Below are positions 13,603 to 25,498 of a stretch of DNA of 64,000 bases, piece by piece. A program made the translations under genes and the position numbers. The stretch is from Anagrus nilaparvatae (Eukaryota; Arthropoda; Insecta; Hymenoptera; Mymaridae), in contig JAKSXM010000228.1 of the NCBI GenBank assembly GCA_022575985.1, positions 1,240,001 through 1,304,000 on the forward strand, in the 5' to 3' direction. Each line of letters opens with the position of its first letter. Within the stretch, counting starts at the first letter, position 1. The notes beneath the pieces were generated by a model that made no database searches, was not told the DNA's origin, and worked only from the letters and a program-made list of their open reading frames with translations.

Positions 13603-14368
13603 TTCCCGACGAATTTTCGAAATATCTCTTATGATCTCCGGTGATCTTTTTAGATCTCCGGAGATCACTTTTGATTTCTGGAGATCTCCGGAGATCTCAA
13701 GAAATCTCAAGTGATCGCAAATTTCAGGTGATTTCTTTAGTTCTCTGGAGATCTCCGGAGATCTCCGGAAATCACTTTTGATCTCTGGAGATTACTGGAG
13801 ATTAAAATAGATCTAAATTGATCTCCAGAGATCACTGAGGTAAAAAAAAAAGTTAGAAAAATTTAGAAAAAATATTTAGAATCATTAAGCAAAGTTGTAA
13901 AACGATAAACTTGATTGTTTTACCTTATTTTTTGGCTTTATTTAAATTTAAAAAATGCTACTATTAGTTATTTTACTAAAACCTGATGCAAAAATCAAAA
14001 ATTACAGCAATAAGTTTACTAATTTTTATAATGAAAATAATTATTGGAATCGTCTCAATAAGAAATACAATTAGGTAAATGAGTAAAAAAAATTAGTTAT
14101 TTGATCATTAATAATTTTAATAAATAATTATAATTTTAATTACAATATATTAATATTAGTCAACATATTTTAAATATTAGTCAACAATTTTTATAAACAA
14201 ATAATTATAATTCATTTTTATAATAACAATAATTATTACCATGATAGGTACTTTATAATCTATTTATAAAATAAAAAAATAGGAGAAATCCAGAAATCAA
14301 AAGTGATCTCCGGAGATCTAAAAAGATCACCGGAGATCATAAGAGATATTTCGAAAATTCGTCGGGAA
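13603..14368. mobile_element. Foldback element with GATCTCCGG sub-repeats
   Basis: Terminal inverted repeats of about 80 bp: the left begins TTCCCGACGAATTTTCGAAA and the right ends TTTCGAAAATTCGTCGGGAA. Between 13624 and 13830 the left half carries many degenerate copies of a 9-12 bp GATCTCCGG/AGATC motif, several of them palindromic; the right arm (14288-14345) repeats the pattern. The interior is A+T-rich and non-coding. No convincing target duplication was seen. Confidence 0.65.
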
Positions 14369-17300
14369 TTATTAATCATTTTTAAAGAAAAAACTAATTT
14401 TTTTTTTTTATAATGGTAAATATTAAAGTCGGAAATTTTTTTTTTAGATATGAATAGGAAATGAAACTTAAATTATAACTTTGACATTTAAATCTTGCTA
14501 TCTTCAAAAATTATATGTATATTGGAAAAAATTTTTGGTTCAAATGATAGCGAATGGCTAAAAAAAATAAACAAACTGCAGTTATAACTTTATTTACTTA
14601 CGATTTAAAAAAAAAACTTATAACCATTTTGTGTAAACGCAACCTAACTGCATGAAACATGTTTACTACAGCTAAGTGCTAGGTATAATGCATAAATGTC
14701 AGCGGTGAATCCAGCAGCTGCGCGCTTATCTGAAATGAACAGAAAGAATATCATAACGTTTCAAGTCATTTGCGATCATTTGAGCATGAAAAAAAATTCC
14801 ACTGTACACAAGCGGAAATCGACTTGCCGCAAGCAAATTTTATATACAGTGATAAAAAAAATTGACTTTTTTGAATTTTTCTTTTTCAAACAGATTCAAT
14901 TTCAAAATCAAAAACTATTAAAGCTTAAAAAATTTCATTTTCTACAAAATAAATGAGCGACAAATCTGGTTTCAGGTAAAATATTTAATAGAAATTGTAA
15001 GACTAGTTTTTGTAAGCTTTGTAAATGTTAACCCATATTAAATGTCAACATATTGATTTAAAATATGAACGTTAATTAGTAAAATATAAACGTTAAAAAG
15101 TTATTATAATAGTTAGTAGTTGTGTATAAAACTTTATTTTCTTTACAAGTTCTGTTAATTCTGTCAATATTAATAATGAATACAACAAACTTTGGTATTA
15201 TATAAGTTAAAAAAACATTAAAATATAACTAGCATACTTTTAAAAATTAATTAAAATGTAAAATAATAAAACAAATTTTATGTTTTAAGAATTTTTTTTT
15301 ATTTAACTTTTATAACAATTTTTATGATGATAAAAATGTGCAAGAAGGATCTTCAGGTCTTAAATTAGCTTCTAATACATTCAAAAATAATTTATATAGA
15401 TGTAAGTTATTTTTTTTTTTCTTAGATCTAGGAAATGCTGAACTCTAACAAGGGAAGCCAAATTACAATTTATAGCTATGGATGAATTCAGTATGTTGAA
15501 AAAGCACCCCCGATACCATCCATTTATTTCAACGAGCCTTTTTGGCTTAAAAACAAAGGACCCAATACTATTATAGTCGATTAACAAAATGCCCATTTTT
15601 TATTCAAAATGATTAATTTTTAAATAGATTCCAAAATTGTAATTTTTAACGAAAATGGGTATTATAGGTCTCAAAAAATTTCTGCAAGCTTCAAGTTTCC
15701 AAAAATTTTTTTATTATCTCATTTTTTACATATTATAAGATGATGCTGAAATTGGTGCCTAAAAAAAAGGTCCATCTAGACTTTCATAACAAATCGATCA
15801 ACAAAAAAAATTGAAATCTGACTAATAGTTTTTTCGTTATCGTGTGGGCATTTCTTTTTAGGCACCAATTTCAGCACCATCTCATCATGTGTAAAAAATA
15901 ATAAAATTAAAAAAACAATTTTTTTCGTGTGTTTTTTTATGAGTATATAAAATAACTGTAGCAATTTAAAAATTGGATTCATTCAGGATTATTTTTATAT
16001 TACTTTATTTATGAAATACTTTTTTCCACCCATACTCTGTAGGCTCATTTTTTTACTCAATTTGTTCCTCCCTCTTTACCAAATAAAAGCAATAAGGTTA
16101 GGCATCCTGAATATCCTAATTTTAATTGAGGATAATATTTCGTTAATTGTTTCAAGTAATAAAGTAATGGAGAGTACGTAACAAAATAAAAATGAATAAT
16201 TATAACCGAAAGCATAGAGAGAATAATTTAAAATATTTTAACTACCAATTACGTGCTATTAACTTTCTATAAATTTTCTACACTTGCTCTTATAACTTTA
16301 TAAAATTTATTAGAATCAATATAGATTAGCACGTTTAATAGTTAGACTTTTTTATAATAAAAAATTTTATGACCAAAATTTATAACATAAAGTACTTTAA
16401 ATATATATACCCTCAATTTAAACCAAACGTAAAAGTTTAAAAAATTTTAAGCTTCAGTAAATCATACATAAAACTTTTCATGGAATTTGATTTAATAACT
16501 CGTAAAATAACAAAAACTCTACTTTTATAACAATTGAGGTATTTCAGAGAAACTAATTTATTTTAAAATTTAATTATCAATGATATATTAAGCTACTTTA
16601 TTAAACTCAATTAGTTTCTTAAATTTTTATAGTCTTAAAAAATCCTTTCATTTTGACGTTGAAAATAAAGGATTTATAAGTAGATTGCTAAAAAAAAAAC
16701 AGTCTTTTATTTATTTTTCTTTTCTATTTCAATTTCACAAACGAAATAGCTTATCGAGATGAACGACTAAAATACAAGCTTATCTTGGAGAAAAGGAAAG
16801 AAATATCTTATACAAATAGTCATTCTTTTTACTCTTAACGATAAAATAAAAACAAGTTTGTTTTTTCTTCTTGTTCTATGCAATTATTTTCTTTGAAGAA
16901 TATTTTCTTTTAAATTTCAAATTTTTAGTATTTTTTAAGTAGATGAGTATTGGAAATTTAGTATTTTTTATGAAAAATAAATTATTGATAAAATGTTGTT
17001 GGTATAAAAAAATTTTTTTATTATTAAATGTCAATCACGTGATACAGAGAGATTTAAAAAAATATTAAATATGAAGAGATAATGCCTGGGTTTTTGTTTT
17101 TTTTTAATAGGAAAATGACAGATAAAAAAAGGCTTAAAAAAGTGAAATATTTTAGGGACAATCAATCTTTCATATATTTATGTCAGCAAAATTGTGCTTT
17201 TTAATTTTATTTAGTTAAAAATAAAAACTTTCTAAAAATTTTTAATACTTTTCAAAATCTAGACTTTTTAATTTTAGTATTCGAATGCCTCAAAAATTTA

Positions 17301-17434
17301 ATATCTTATGAATGTTTGCTCAATATTTTATAATTTGAAATAATGTACAGTAACAGCCTTTCACTATTACAAATTATACGTCATAATTTTTACTTGATCT
17401 TGTTTTCACTATAAAACTTGTAAACATAAACAAC
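14369..17434. other. Non-coding stretch with repeat fragments
   Basis: Holds a block (about 14630-14680) that recurs as GTAAACACAACCTAA...CATGTTTACTACA near 45230, 47165 and 57275, a small foldback element at 15721-15901, and from about 16740 to 17430 sequence homologous to DNA flanking the family-2 zinc-finger genes (compare 23390-23560 and 63510-63730). That homology shows the duplicated array once extended left of gene A. No gene was seen. Confidence 0.5.
15721..15901. mobile_element. Small foldback element (GAAATTGGTGCCTAAAAA)
   Basis: Two arms, one reading TGCTGAAATTGGTGCCTAAA and the other TTTAGGCACCAATTTCAGCA, with outer complementarity ATTTTTTACA...TGTAAAAAAT. A single arm with the same sequence (ATGATGAGATGG...TTGGTGTCTAAAAA) is present at 36938-36980. 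Non-coding. Confidence 0.6.
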
Positions 17435-19858
17435 GGGGTGTGCTGTTACCTCGAAGCTTCGGGTCGGTCTTGGATTTTTCCGGGTCGGGTCGGGTCGGTC
17501 TTCGGTATACCCGAAAAGTTTCAGAGGTCTGAAAGTACAGTTTTTTCATCTGAAATTTCCCTGGCATTATGAATCCATGATTTTTCCGGGAATTTTCCAT
17601 TGAAGCTTAAAAAAGAGAAAAAATAGTAAAAAAAAGCGTACTAGAAAAAAAAAAATAATGTTTAACCCACAAGTAGTTATTTACTTTTTCATGTAAATTG
17701 AACAAGAAAATAAATAAATTCGCACTCATTTTAACATTTATACTTATATAAGTATACTTACTATTGTTTTAAATTTGCGATTTACTTAAAAAATAGTAAT
17801 ATATCTCAATTTATATTTTTATAAAAATAATAATTAAAAATTAAATAATTTGTATTCAATAATTTTGAAGAAATTATTTTTCTAAGTACTAATACTTGAC
17901 TTACCTTAAAAAATAATTATGCAAAAGGCATAAGTCAAAATTTTTTTAAATGTTTTAAAAATTATTAGCTTAAAGGCTGTATTAACCCATTACCACCCAA
18001 GCAGACAGATTTTTATTAAAAATTAAATTTTAAAATTGTTTTGAGACTAGAAATTCACGAGAAATTCATTTTTTGAATCATTTTTAACCAAAAAACCCTC
18101 ATAAAATATCTACAAGTGGCGGAAACTTGAATTTTAGCCCTGTTTTGCGGCCAAAACTAGTCTTTACTATTCGTAAAATATTATGTTTTTTATTCTTCTA
18201 AGTAGCACCCGGAGGTTTTCAAGGTTGCTAATTTTAAATATGAACCCAAGAAAATTATAAACCTTCAATTAGGGGTGGAAAACTGAGGTGAAAAAAGTTG
18301 AAAAACTGATTTTTATAAAATACTTTATTTCTACTTGAAAAACTATATCGGGGGATATTAATTGAGGTTGCAGATTTCAAATATGAACTCCAAAAAATGC
18401 TATATTTCATCTAGGGGTGGAAAATTGGAGTGAAAAACGGTGAAAATCACTTTTTAAAAAAGCCTTTATATCTACACCAAAATTATACCAGGGGAGTTTG
18501 AAGGTTTCCGATTTCAAAAACAGGGATATTTATGATAAATATAAGTTTTAATTAAAATAAATTTTAGAAATTTTCTCAAGTTAGTGGTTAATAAATATTT
18601 TTCATCCATAATATCTACCTAGAAATGAAAGGATTCTGACTATAAAATTTGATCCCTTTATAATTTTGTATTTAAAAAAAAAAATTTAGGCGCGGGTATA
18701 CGGCGGGACTTCGATTTTGATTTGATTGCCCGATATTGCCCTCCAGACCCGAGATACCGAAAAATTTCAATTGGAAACTGAGAATGTTTTGACCCAATCT
18801 ATAAATCTAGACTATTCCGCGGTGTTTTAATTTCAGTTTTCTTTTGGCGAAAAAATGGCCAACTTTGTGGGCCCATAACTTTTTCTACACCCCGCGGCCA
18901 AAAAAACTAGCATACGAAGGTGATAATGTTTTAACCTTGTCTATCTCTGACCCAAAAATTTAGCTGTCTTAATTACACACACAATTTACCATAGTTATCT
19001 CCTTACCTAGAGGTTTTATTCTATAACATGTGCCAAGGTATATTTTAATCCTAATCCTATAACAATACCTGTGCCAAGTAGGTAGTTGCCCGTATTTTTG
19101 AGTAACAAATAGAAAAAAAAATTCAAAATGAGACTCTGCCAGGGACTCTGCACACCAATATCATTTTGTCCAGAAAGATTGTTATATTTTTCCGAGCTAA
19201 GAATTTTTAAAACATTAAAAAAAATTTGACATACCTTTTGTATAATTATTTTTTAAAGTAATTACTTAGAAAAATAGTTTCTCCAAAATTTTTGAATACA
19301 AATTAATTAATTTTTCTGGACAGTAACCACGAAAGTACGAGATTTCTCGCTACTGCCGCAGAAAAATTTTATATGGCCCTTGTCCATAAATAAAGAATGC
19401 TACAAATCGCAGTTTACAATCTACGAGTGATTTGGGCTATTCTTTACTTTTCTGGACACGAGCTGTAAATATGCTATTTTATTATTATTTTTTTAAAAAT
19501 ATAAATTGGGATAAATTACTGAAAATCACAAATTTAAAACAGTAAGTATAATAATAAGTATAAATGTTAAAAAGAGTACAAATTTATTTATTTTCTTGTT
19601 TAATTTACATGAAAAAGTAAAGAATTACTTATAGGTAAAATAAAAATTATTTTTTTTCTAATACGCTTTTTTTTACTATTTTTTCTCTTTTTTAAGCATG
19701 AATGAAAAAGTACCGGAAAAATATTCATGGATTCATAATGCCAGAAAAATTTCAGATAAAAAAACTATACCTTCGGACCTCTGAAACTTTTCGGACCCAA
19801 AAAAATCCAAGACCGACCCGAAGCTCGGGTTCCCAAAATTCGGGTAACCGCAAACCCC
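17435..19858. mobile_element. 2.4-kb element with ~0.5-kb inverted termini, no ORF
   Basis: The left arm starts GGGGTGTGCTGTTACC and runs to about 17970. The right arm (about 19190-19858) is its reverse complement, ending GGTAACCGCAAACCCC. Matching blocks include TCGGGTCGGTCTTGGATTTT, TTCAGAGGTC and GGCATTATGAATCCATGA. The right arm carries an extra ~140 bp (19316-19455) belonging to an interspersed repeat also seen at 720-870. The interior (18210-18520) has two to three degenerate units of about 130-150 bp containing AGGGGTGGAAAA. The superfamily is not identified and no transposase frame survives. Confidence 0.6.
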
Positions 19859-19989
19859 TACTAAATTCGTTGAGGTAATTTAACAAGATTTTTGTTTATG
19901 AGTATTTTTTATTCTATTTATTGTGAATTAGCAGGTGAAGTTATAACGATTTTATTAATTATTGAATTTTTGATTTTAGTATAATAAAT

Positions 19990-19997
19990 TTTTATTT
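19990..19997 (-). promoter_or_regulatory. Candidate poly(A) signal of gene A
   Basis: Minus-strand AAATAAA about 210 nt past the stop of gene A, inside a block (minus GGCGAGAAATAAAAATT) that is conserved at the same distance below gene C (28268-28274) and below gene E (37017-37023). Conservation among three paralogues supports it. Confidence 0.4.
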
Positions 19998-20205
19998 CTC
20001 GCCAAACTGACAATTGATATTACAAGTAGAATATTTTATTTTTTGATTTTCATTTTAGACATATTTTATAAAGATTAATTTTTTACTAAAAAAAGTTATT
20101 TTAAATTTTATTTTACTTATAAACATTAATCTAATTAATAAAACAGAAATTCACGTCTTGCCAAATAGGCAACGGTCTCACTAACACTTAAACTACAAAA
20201 AAAAT

Positions 20206-21659
20206 TTACTTGTTGCTAGTTAAATTATTTATCAGTTCTTCGAATAAAACGTTGGTAACATTGGTTACTTCTTTCTTAATCTCTTTCTTTATTTCATACT
20301 TCACATCATCCAGGACATTGGCAATAGAAGTTTCATAAATAAAATCATCTGGACAAATTTTTTCTTCTTTTATATCAACGACCTCATCTCTTACCAAACC
20401 TTTAATAGAACAAAAAAATTAATTAATTAAAATATTATTTTCTTAAAATCATTATTAACATAAAAAACTGAATACTTGCCATACTGACTTGCTGTTGAAC
20501 TACTATCAGAGGCTAAATTTTTGTCATTTATCTTATTTCTACAATCTTCAACAAGTTCGGATTCCTTAATGATATCGGATGATTCTTCCTTGCTTCTACT
20601 AAAATACTGGTTAATTTTCTCTCTTTTTTGCATAATTTTCTTTTCATTAGTTTGTGGATTATTTTTCAACGGAAAAAGTATTGAATTTTTATAAACTTTA
20701 TTCGGAACAGTAACTCCATCGACTTCCATGTTTTTACTCAAATTGTGAGTTTTTTTATGATTTCGAAGACTGCTTGTATGCAAAAAACTTTTGTCACACA
20801 GATTGCATTTCAAAGGTTTTTCCCTGTTGTGAACTCGAATGTGTCTTATTAGATCGGATTGTTTAATAAATCGCTTGCGACAATGTTCGCATTCAAATTT
20901 CTTGATACGAGAGTGAATTTTTTCATGAGCTCGAAGATTACTTTTATCTGCAAAAGTTTTGCCACATGCATCACATTTGTAAGGTCTATCGCCAGTATGA
21001 ACTCGTAGATGTTTTAGTAAATTACCCTTTTCAATAAATTTCTTGTTGCAAAGATCGCACTCGAATTTCTTGATGCCAGAATGAGTTTTTTCATGACGAC
21101 GAAAATTACTTGAATCGTTAAAAGTCTTGCCACATGCATCACACTTGTAAGGTCTATCGCCAGTGTGAACTCGAAGATGACTTATTAAATTAGCTTTTGT
21201 AATAAATCTATTACTGCAAAGATCGCACTCGAATTTCTTGATGCCAGAGTGAGTTTTTTCATGACGACGAAGACTGCTTGATTGCGTAAAAGTCTTGTCA
21301 CATGCATTACACTTGTAAGGTTTTTTGCCAGTGTGAACTCGAAGATGTTTTAGTAAATTATCCTTTTCAATAAATTTCTTGTTGCAAAGATCGCACTCGA
21401 ATTTCTTGATGCCAGAGTGAGTTTTCTCATGACTACGGAGATGAGCTAATTGAATAAAAGTCTTGTCACATGTATTACATTTGTAAGGTCTACCGCCAGT
21501 ATGAACTCGCAAATGGTTTGTTAATTCAAATTTTGTAATAAATCTCTTGGTGCAAAAATCGCACTGAAATTTCATAATGCCCGAGTGGATTTTTTTATGA
21601 TGACAAAGAGATCCTTGGTGTTTGTAGGTTTTTGAGCACTGATCGCACTTGAAGTTCAT
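20206..21659 (-). CDS. Zinc-finger gene A: 11 C2H2 fingers plus SUMO-motif tail (family 1)
   Basis: Likely nuclear sequence-specific DNA-binding protein. Coding exons are 21659-20489 and 20399-20206, joined through phase-1 GT (GTCAGT) and AG sites; predicted 454 residues. The start is the ATG of MNFKCDQC, 47 nt below a 5' exon acceptor. Eleven intact fingers (C-x2-C-x12-H-x3-H) cover about residues 4-308, with linkers alternating TGDRPYKC-like and SGIKKFEC. Next comes a basic linker with KINQYFSRSK. The second exon encodes an acidic tail starting LVRDEVVDIKEEK and ending NNLTSNK, with psi-K-x-E motifs IKEE, VKYE, IKKE and IKKE. There is no ZAD, BTB or KRAB-like domain. The isolated tail frame appears to start at a TTG, which is only the exon's third codon position, not an initiator. 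C and E are the closest paralogues. Target and function are unknown. Confidence 0.85.
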
Positions 21660-21705
21660 AATATATAAGAATTATTCCTGATTAATCCGTAAGTCTCTTT
21701 GATAT

Positions 21706-21938
21706 CTGTAAAAATAACAAAACTATTTTAAAATAAATTTTTGCTTATTATAAATTTATTTATTTTTAATTTTAATTTTATTTATATTTTCATCTCATTA
21801 AAATTTGCTCTTTGATTTATATTTTTTATAGTTTTTCTGTTACGCAAACGATAATTATGTTTCATAATTAACGAAAACAATTTCCAAGTTTTAATATTTT
21901 TTTGTAAGAAGAGCAAAATAGAATTAATAAATTTTTAC
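21706..21938 (-). other. Intron between 5' non-coding exon and finger exon of gene A
   Basis: Upstream exon ends CTTACAG|GTAAAAAT (last base 21939) and the finger exon begins after TTTTTACAG at 21705. Equivalent donor/acceptor pairs occur above genes B (donor 25928, acceptor to 25517), C (30500, 30295), D (36381, 35962), E (38989, 38745), F (44717, 44480) and H (about 56783, 56545). The repeated pattern is the evidence for a non-coding exon 1. Confidence 0.55.
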
Positions 21939-22040
21939 CTGTAAGTATAGAAAACTGATTTCGATTAAACTTCTAATTATATGCAAAATTAATTTTAAAA
22001 TGATATTTTCTTAACCAACAGTAACTTCTTCAATACTATC

Positions 22041-22110
22041 AAAGCACTAAATTTTAAATATTGAACTTTTAGTTTTATACGGTTCGTAAAATATTTGACT
22101 GTGTAAGTAA
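22041..22110 (-). promoter_or_regulatory. Candidate core promoter region, gene A
   Basis: On the minus strand ACCGTATAAAACTAAAAG, a TATA-like box, precedes the block ATTTAAAATTTAGTGCTTTG. That block is conserved about 100-150 bp above the exon-1 donor in most genes of the cluster. The start site is inferred, not shown. Confidence 0.35.
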
Positions 22111-23740
22111 AATGGAGTCCCCCACTCATAATTTTTAAAATTATTTATTTTCATTTCATTTGACATTTGTGTAAACTTTTGTTTATCATATTAAAATTTA
22201 AATACTCAATGTAAATTTACAAATATCATCACTTTTTTTTTGTAATTATAATTTTTGTGAAATTTCTAATTTTATGTTAATAAATCTTCAATCAAATTAT
22301 TTTTTGAATCTTAATTTTTAAATTATTTGTTTTTAAAATAAGCTGTCTAGATCCGATAAAAGCTAAATGAGCCAAGATTTTTTAAAACAATTTTTATTTT
22401 ATCAAATGCTAAGTAACCGACTAATAATTTTAATAAAATATGCATTACTGTATTATTACTTTTGCTCTTTCTTTTTTGTCTTTTCAATAAATTTTTTTTA
22501 TTTTCTGATTGTAAATTTGATAAATAATTATTTTGTTTATTGGCAATAAAATTATTAAGTGATAGAAATAATTTCTTCATGAGTACTTTATTTTTGCTAA
22601 TCCGTTTTTAAGGTTTCTTGAAGGTTGAAGAATTTTTTGTACAGGATTCTAAATTATCGACACTACATATGTACATATGTAAAATCATATAATTATGTAT
22701 TAGTATAATTTCAGGTTATTTGCATAGTTTTTATTTAATTATTTAATATTAAAGCCTGTAAGGTTGGGAAAATAAATTGGAAAAATCTTTGATCATTCAT
22801 TTATCATTTTCTGCTAATTTTAATATCCTGTGTTATCATTTTTATATTTTTTCAAAGTTCCAAAATATTGCTTCTCAGCTTCTATAAGATCAATGTTAAA
22901 GCTCCGATTTTTTAAATTATTTTTTATTTCATTAAGGTCTGTCATCATTTTCTTTGACCTTCGTCAAGAGACCCTAAATTGTTAACCACCAATATTTTGA
23001 ATTATTTAAGTTTCGATATTTTTGTACGAAGTTTGAATGTTTATGAAAATTATTCATTTACCAATACCAATTCAAAAATATATTTAAAATTTTATTCTTT
23101 TATTTATTTCTGTTGCCTGCTTTTTACTTTTATTTACATATTTTGAAAATAAAATTTGTTAATTTACTGATTTATATCGGTGGTTTCAAATTCTTCGTAA
23201 CTAACTATTTATTAAATATCTTCTTATTGTCTATAATAAAATTTTTAAATTTAATTTAAATTAATTTATTTTTCGCAATTTAGTTTCTTTATTTTAAAAT
23301 TTCTTAGAAAATAAATTATATAGGAATCACACTATGGAATATTTTTATTGTTACTTTTCTAATACTTTTCAAAATCTACACTTTTTAAATAATTAATAAG
23401 TTTTTACTTAATTTTTATATTTGGATGCATCAAAAATTTTAATATTTTTTGAATATTTGCTCAATATGTTATAATTCTGAGTAAAGTACAATAACAGCTT
23501 TTCATTTTTACAAATACGTCAAAATTTTTACTCGATCTTGTTTTCATGAACCAGAAAATTTAGATTTCAAACGAATATAATATAAAAACTTTAAATTTAA
23601 CATATTTAGCTTAATGAATTAAATGAGGTTAGAATAAATTAAAAATTATATTTTACAAACTAAGATCTTAATAATAATTTTCAAAACAATAGATTACGTC
23701 TTAAACAATAGTCACTTAATTTTACTTATCACTTCTTGAA
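22111..23740. other. Intergenic DNA between genes A and B
   Basis: Contains a block conserved upstream of the family-1 genes (plus strand TCCCCCACTCATAAT at about 22118; copies at about 31020 and 39188) and A+T-rich spacer homologous to spacers at 31200-31800 and 39360-40030. No gene was seen; the short frames at 22347-22580 are compositional. Confidence 0.55.
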
Positions 23741-25498
23741 TTACTTATAAAATTCTTCAAATAGAGAATTCGTCATATTCGCTACTTCTTTTTTTATTTC
23801 GTCTTTCACGTCAGCCAGGATATCTTCAGCAGCTATTTCGTAAATCAAGTCATCTGGACTAAATTTTTCTTCTTTCACGTCAACTTGATTTGTAAAAATA
23901 AAAAAAGTTACATTACTTAATTCGTTCAAATTTTTAAAAAATTATTTTTTTTACTTACTCGTAATTGAATTTTCATTTGATAAAAAACTTTTGCCACTAA
24001 TCATGAATTCGCTATTTTCCTCAAGTAAAGACTTATTCGAAGCTCTAGGAACAAACGATTTTTGTTCAATTCTAGTTAAATACTGATTATCTTTTTTTTG
24101 TTCAATAGTTTTCTCTTTTATGACTGATTTCTTAGTTTGCAAATGACTTTTAAGATGGCAAATCAATGATTTCTTATACATAAAAGACTTTTCACAATGG
24201 TCACAAACGAAAATATTATTAGATTTCTTTGCGTTATTGTGATTGGCCTTTGGCAATGTATCGTGAGACTTTTCATGATTACAAAGATTATCTTTCCGAG
24301 AAAAACATTTATCAAAGACATTGCATTTGTAAGTAGTACTGCCAGTGAGAACTCGAAGATGATTACTTAAATGAGCTTCGTGATTAAATTCGCACTGGAA
24401 TTTCTTGATGCCAGAGTGAGTTTTTTCATGTGCATGGAGATTACTTGAATCTTTAAAAGTCTTGTCACATACACTACATTTGTAAGGTCTATCGCCATTG
24501 TGAACTCGAATATGCCTTGTTAGATCTCCTTTTCTAATAAATCTCTTACTGCAAAGATCGCACTCGAATTTCTTGATGCCAGAGTGAGTTTTTTCATGAG
24601 TACGAAGATAACTTAAATCTGCAAATGCTTTGTCACATACATTACATTTGTAAGGTCTATCATCAGTGTGAACTGCAAGATGTCTTAATAATTTAGTTTT
24701 ATCAATAAATCTCTTGCTACAAATATCACATTCGAATCTCTTTACGCCTGTGTGAATTTTTTTATGGTTATAAAGACTAGCTGATTGCGAAAAAGTCTTG
24801 TCACATGCATCACACTTGTAAGGTCTCTCGCCAGTGTGAACTCGAAGATGTTCTGTTAAGTGAGTTTTGCGAATAAATTTCTTGTTGCAGAGATCACACT
24901 CGAAATTCTTGATGCCAGAGTGACTTTTTCGATGGTTACAAATACCACTTGATTGTCTAAAAGTCGTGCCACATGCATCATATTTGTAAGGTTTATTACT
25001 AGCATGAATTCGAAAATGTTGCATCAGTGCATCTTTTCTTATGAATCTCTTCTTGCAAAGATCACATTCAAATCTCTTGATGCCAGAGTGAGTTTTTTCA
25101 TGATTCTGTAGATGAGCTAATTGAATAAAAGTCTTGGCACATGTATTACATTTGTAAGGTCTGTCTCCAGTGTGAAGACGAAGATGATCTTGTAAATTAT
25201 CCTTTCGAATAAATTTCTTGTTGCAAAAGTCGCACTCAAACGTCTTAATCCCAGGGTGAATTTTTTTATGATTTTGAAAGCTGCCTAAATGAGTAAAAGT
25301 CTTGTCACATGAATCACATTTGTAAGGTCTATTGCCAGTGTGAACTCGAATGTGCCTTCTTAGATCATCTTTTCTAATAAATTTCTTGTTGCAAAGATCG
25401 CACTCGAATTTCTTTATGTCTGTGTGCGCCTTTAAATGTTTATTAAATGATGCTTTGTATTTGTAAGTTTTTGAGCACTTGTCACACTTGTATTCCAT
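23741..25498 (-). CDS. Zinc-finger gene B: 16 finger positions, 3 degenerate, SUMO-motif tail (family 2)
   Basis: Coding exons 25498-23959 and about 23883-23741; predicted 560 residues. Start is the ATG of MEYKCDKC, 18 nt below acceptor TTTACAG. Sixteen C2H2 positions are present. Finger 7 has Tyr for the first Cys, finger 14 is shortened to one Cys with Leu for the last His, and finger 15 has Phe for the second Cys; the rest are intact. A linker with NQYLTRIEQKS precedes the donor ACGA|GTAAGT. The tail encodes VDVKEEKFSPDDLIYE...LADVKDEIKKEV, with SUMO-consensus VKEE, VKDE and IKKE. At the ancestral acceptor position the AG is AA (paralogue G has ACAG|AT, B has ACAA|AT). A CAAG six nt further would keep the frame. 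Otherwise the gene looks intact; role as a DNA-binding regulator is inferred from the fold. Confidence 0.8.

Noticed and set aside
20206..20397. Tail frame (and its copies at 28471 and 37590) as a separate 63-codon gene
   Set aside because: The apparent start is a TTG two bases inside the exon. Phase-1 splicing to the finger exon gives a single continuous gene in all three paralogues.
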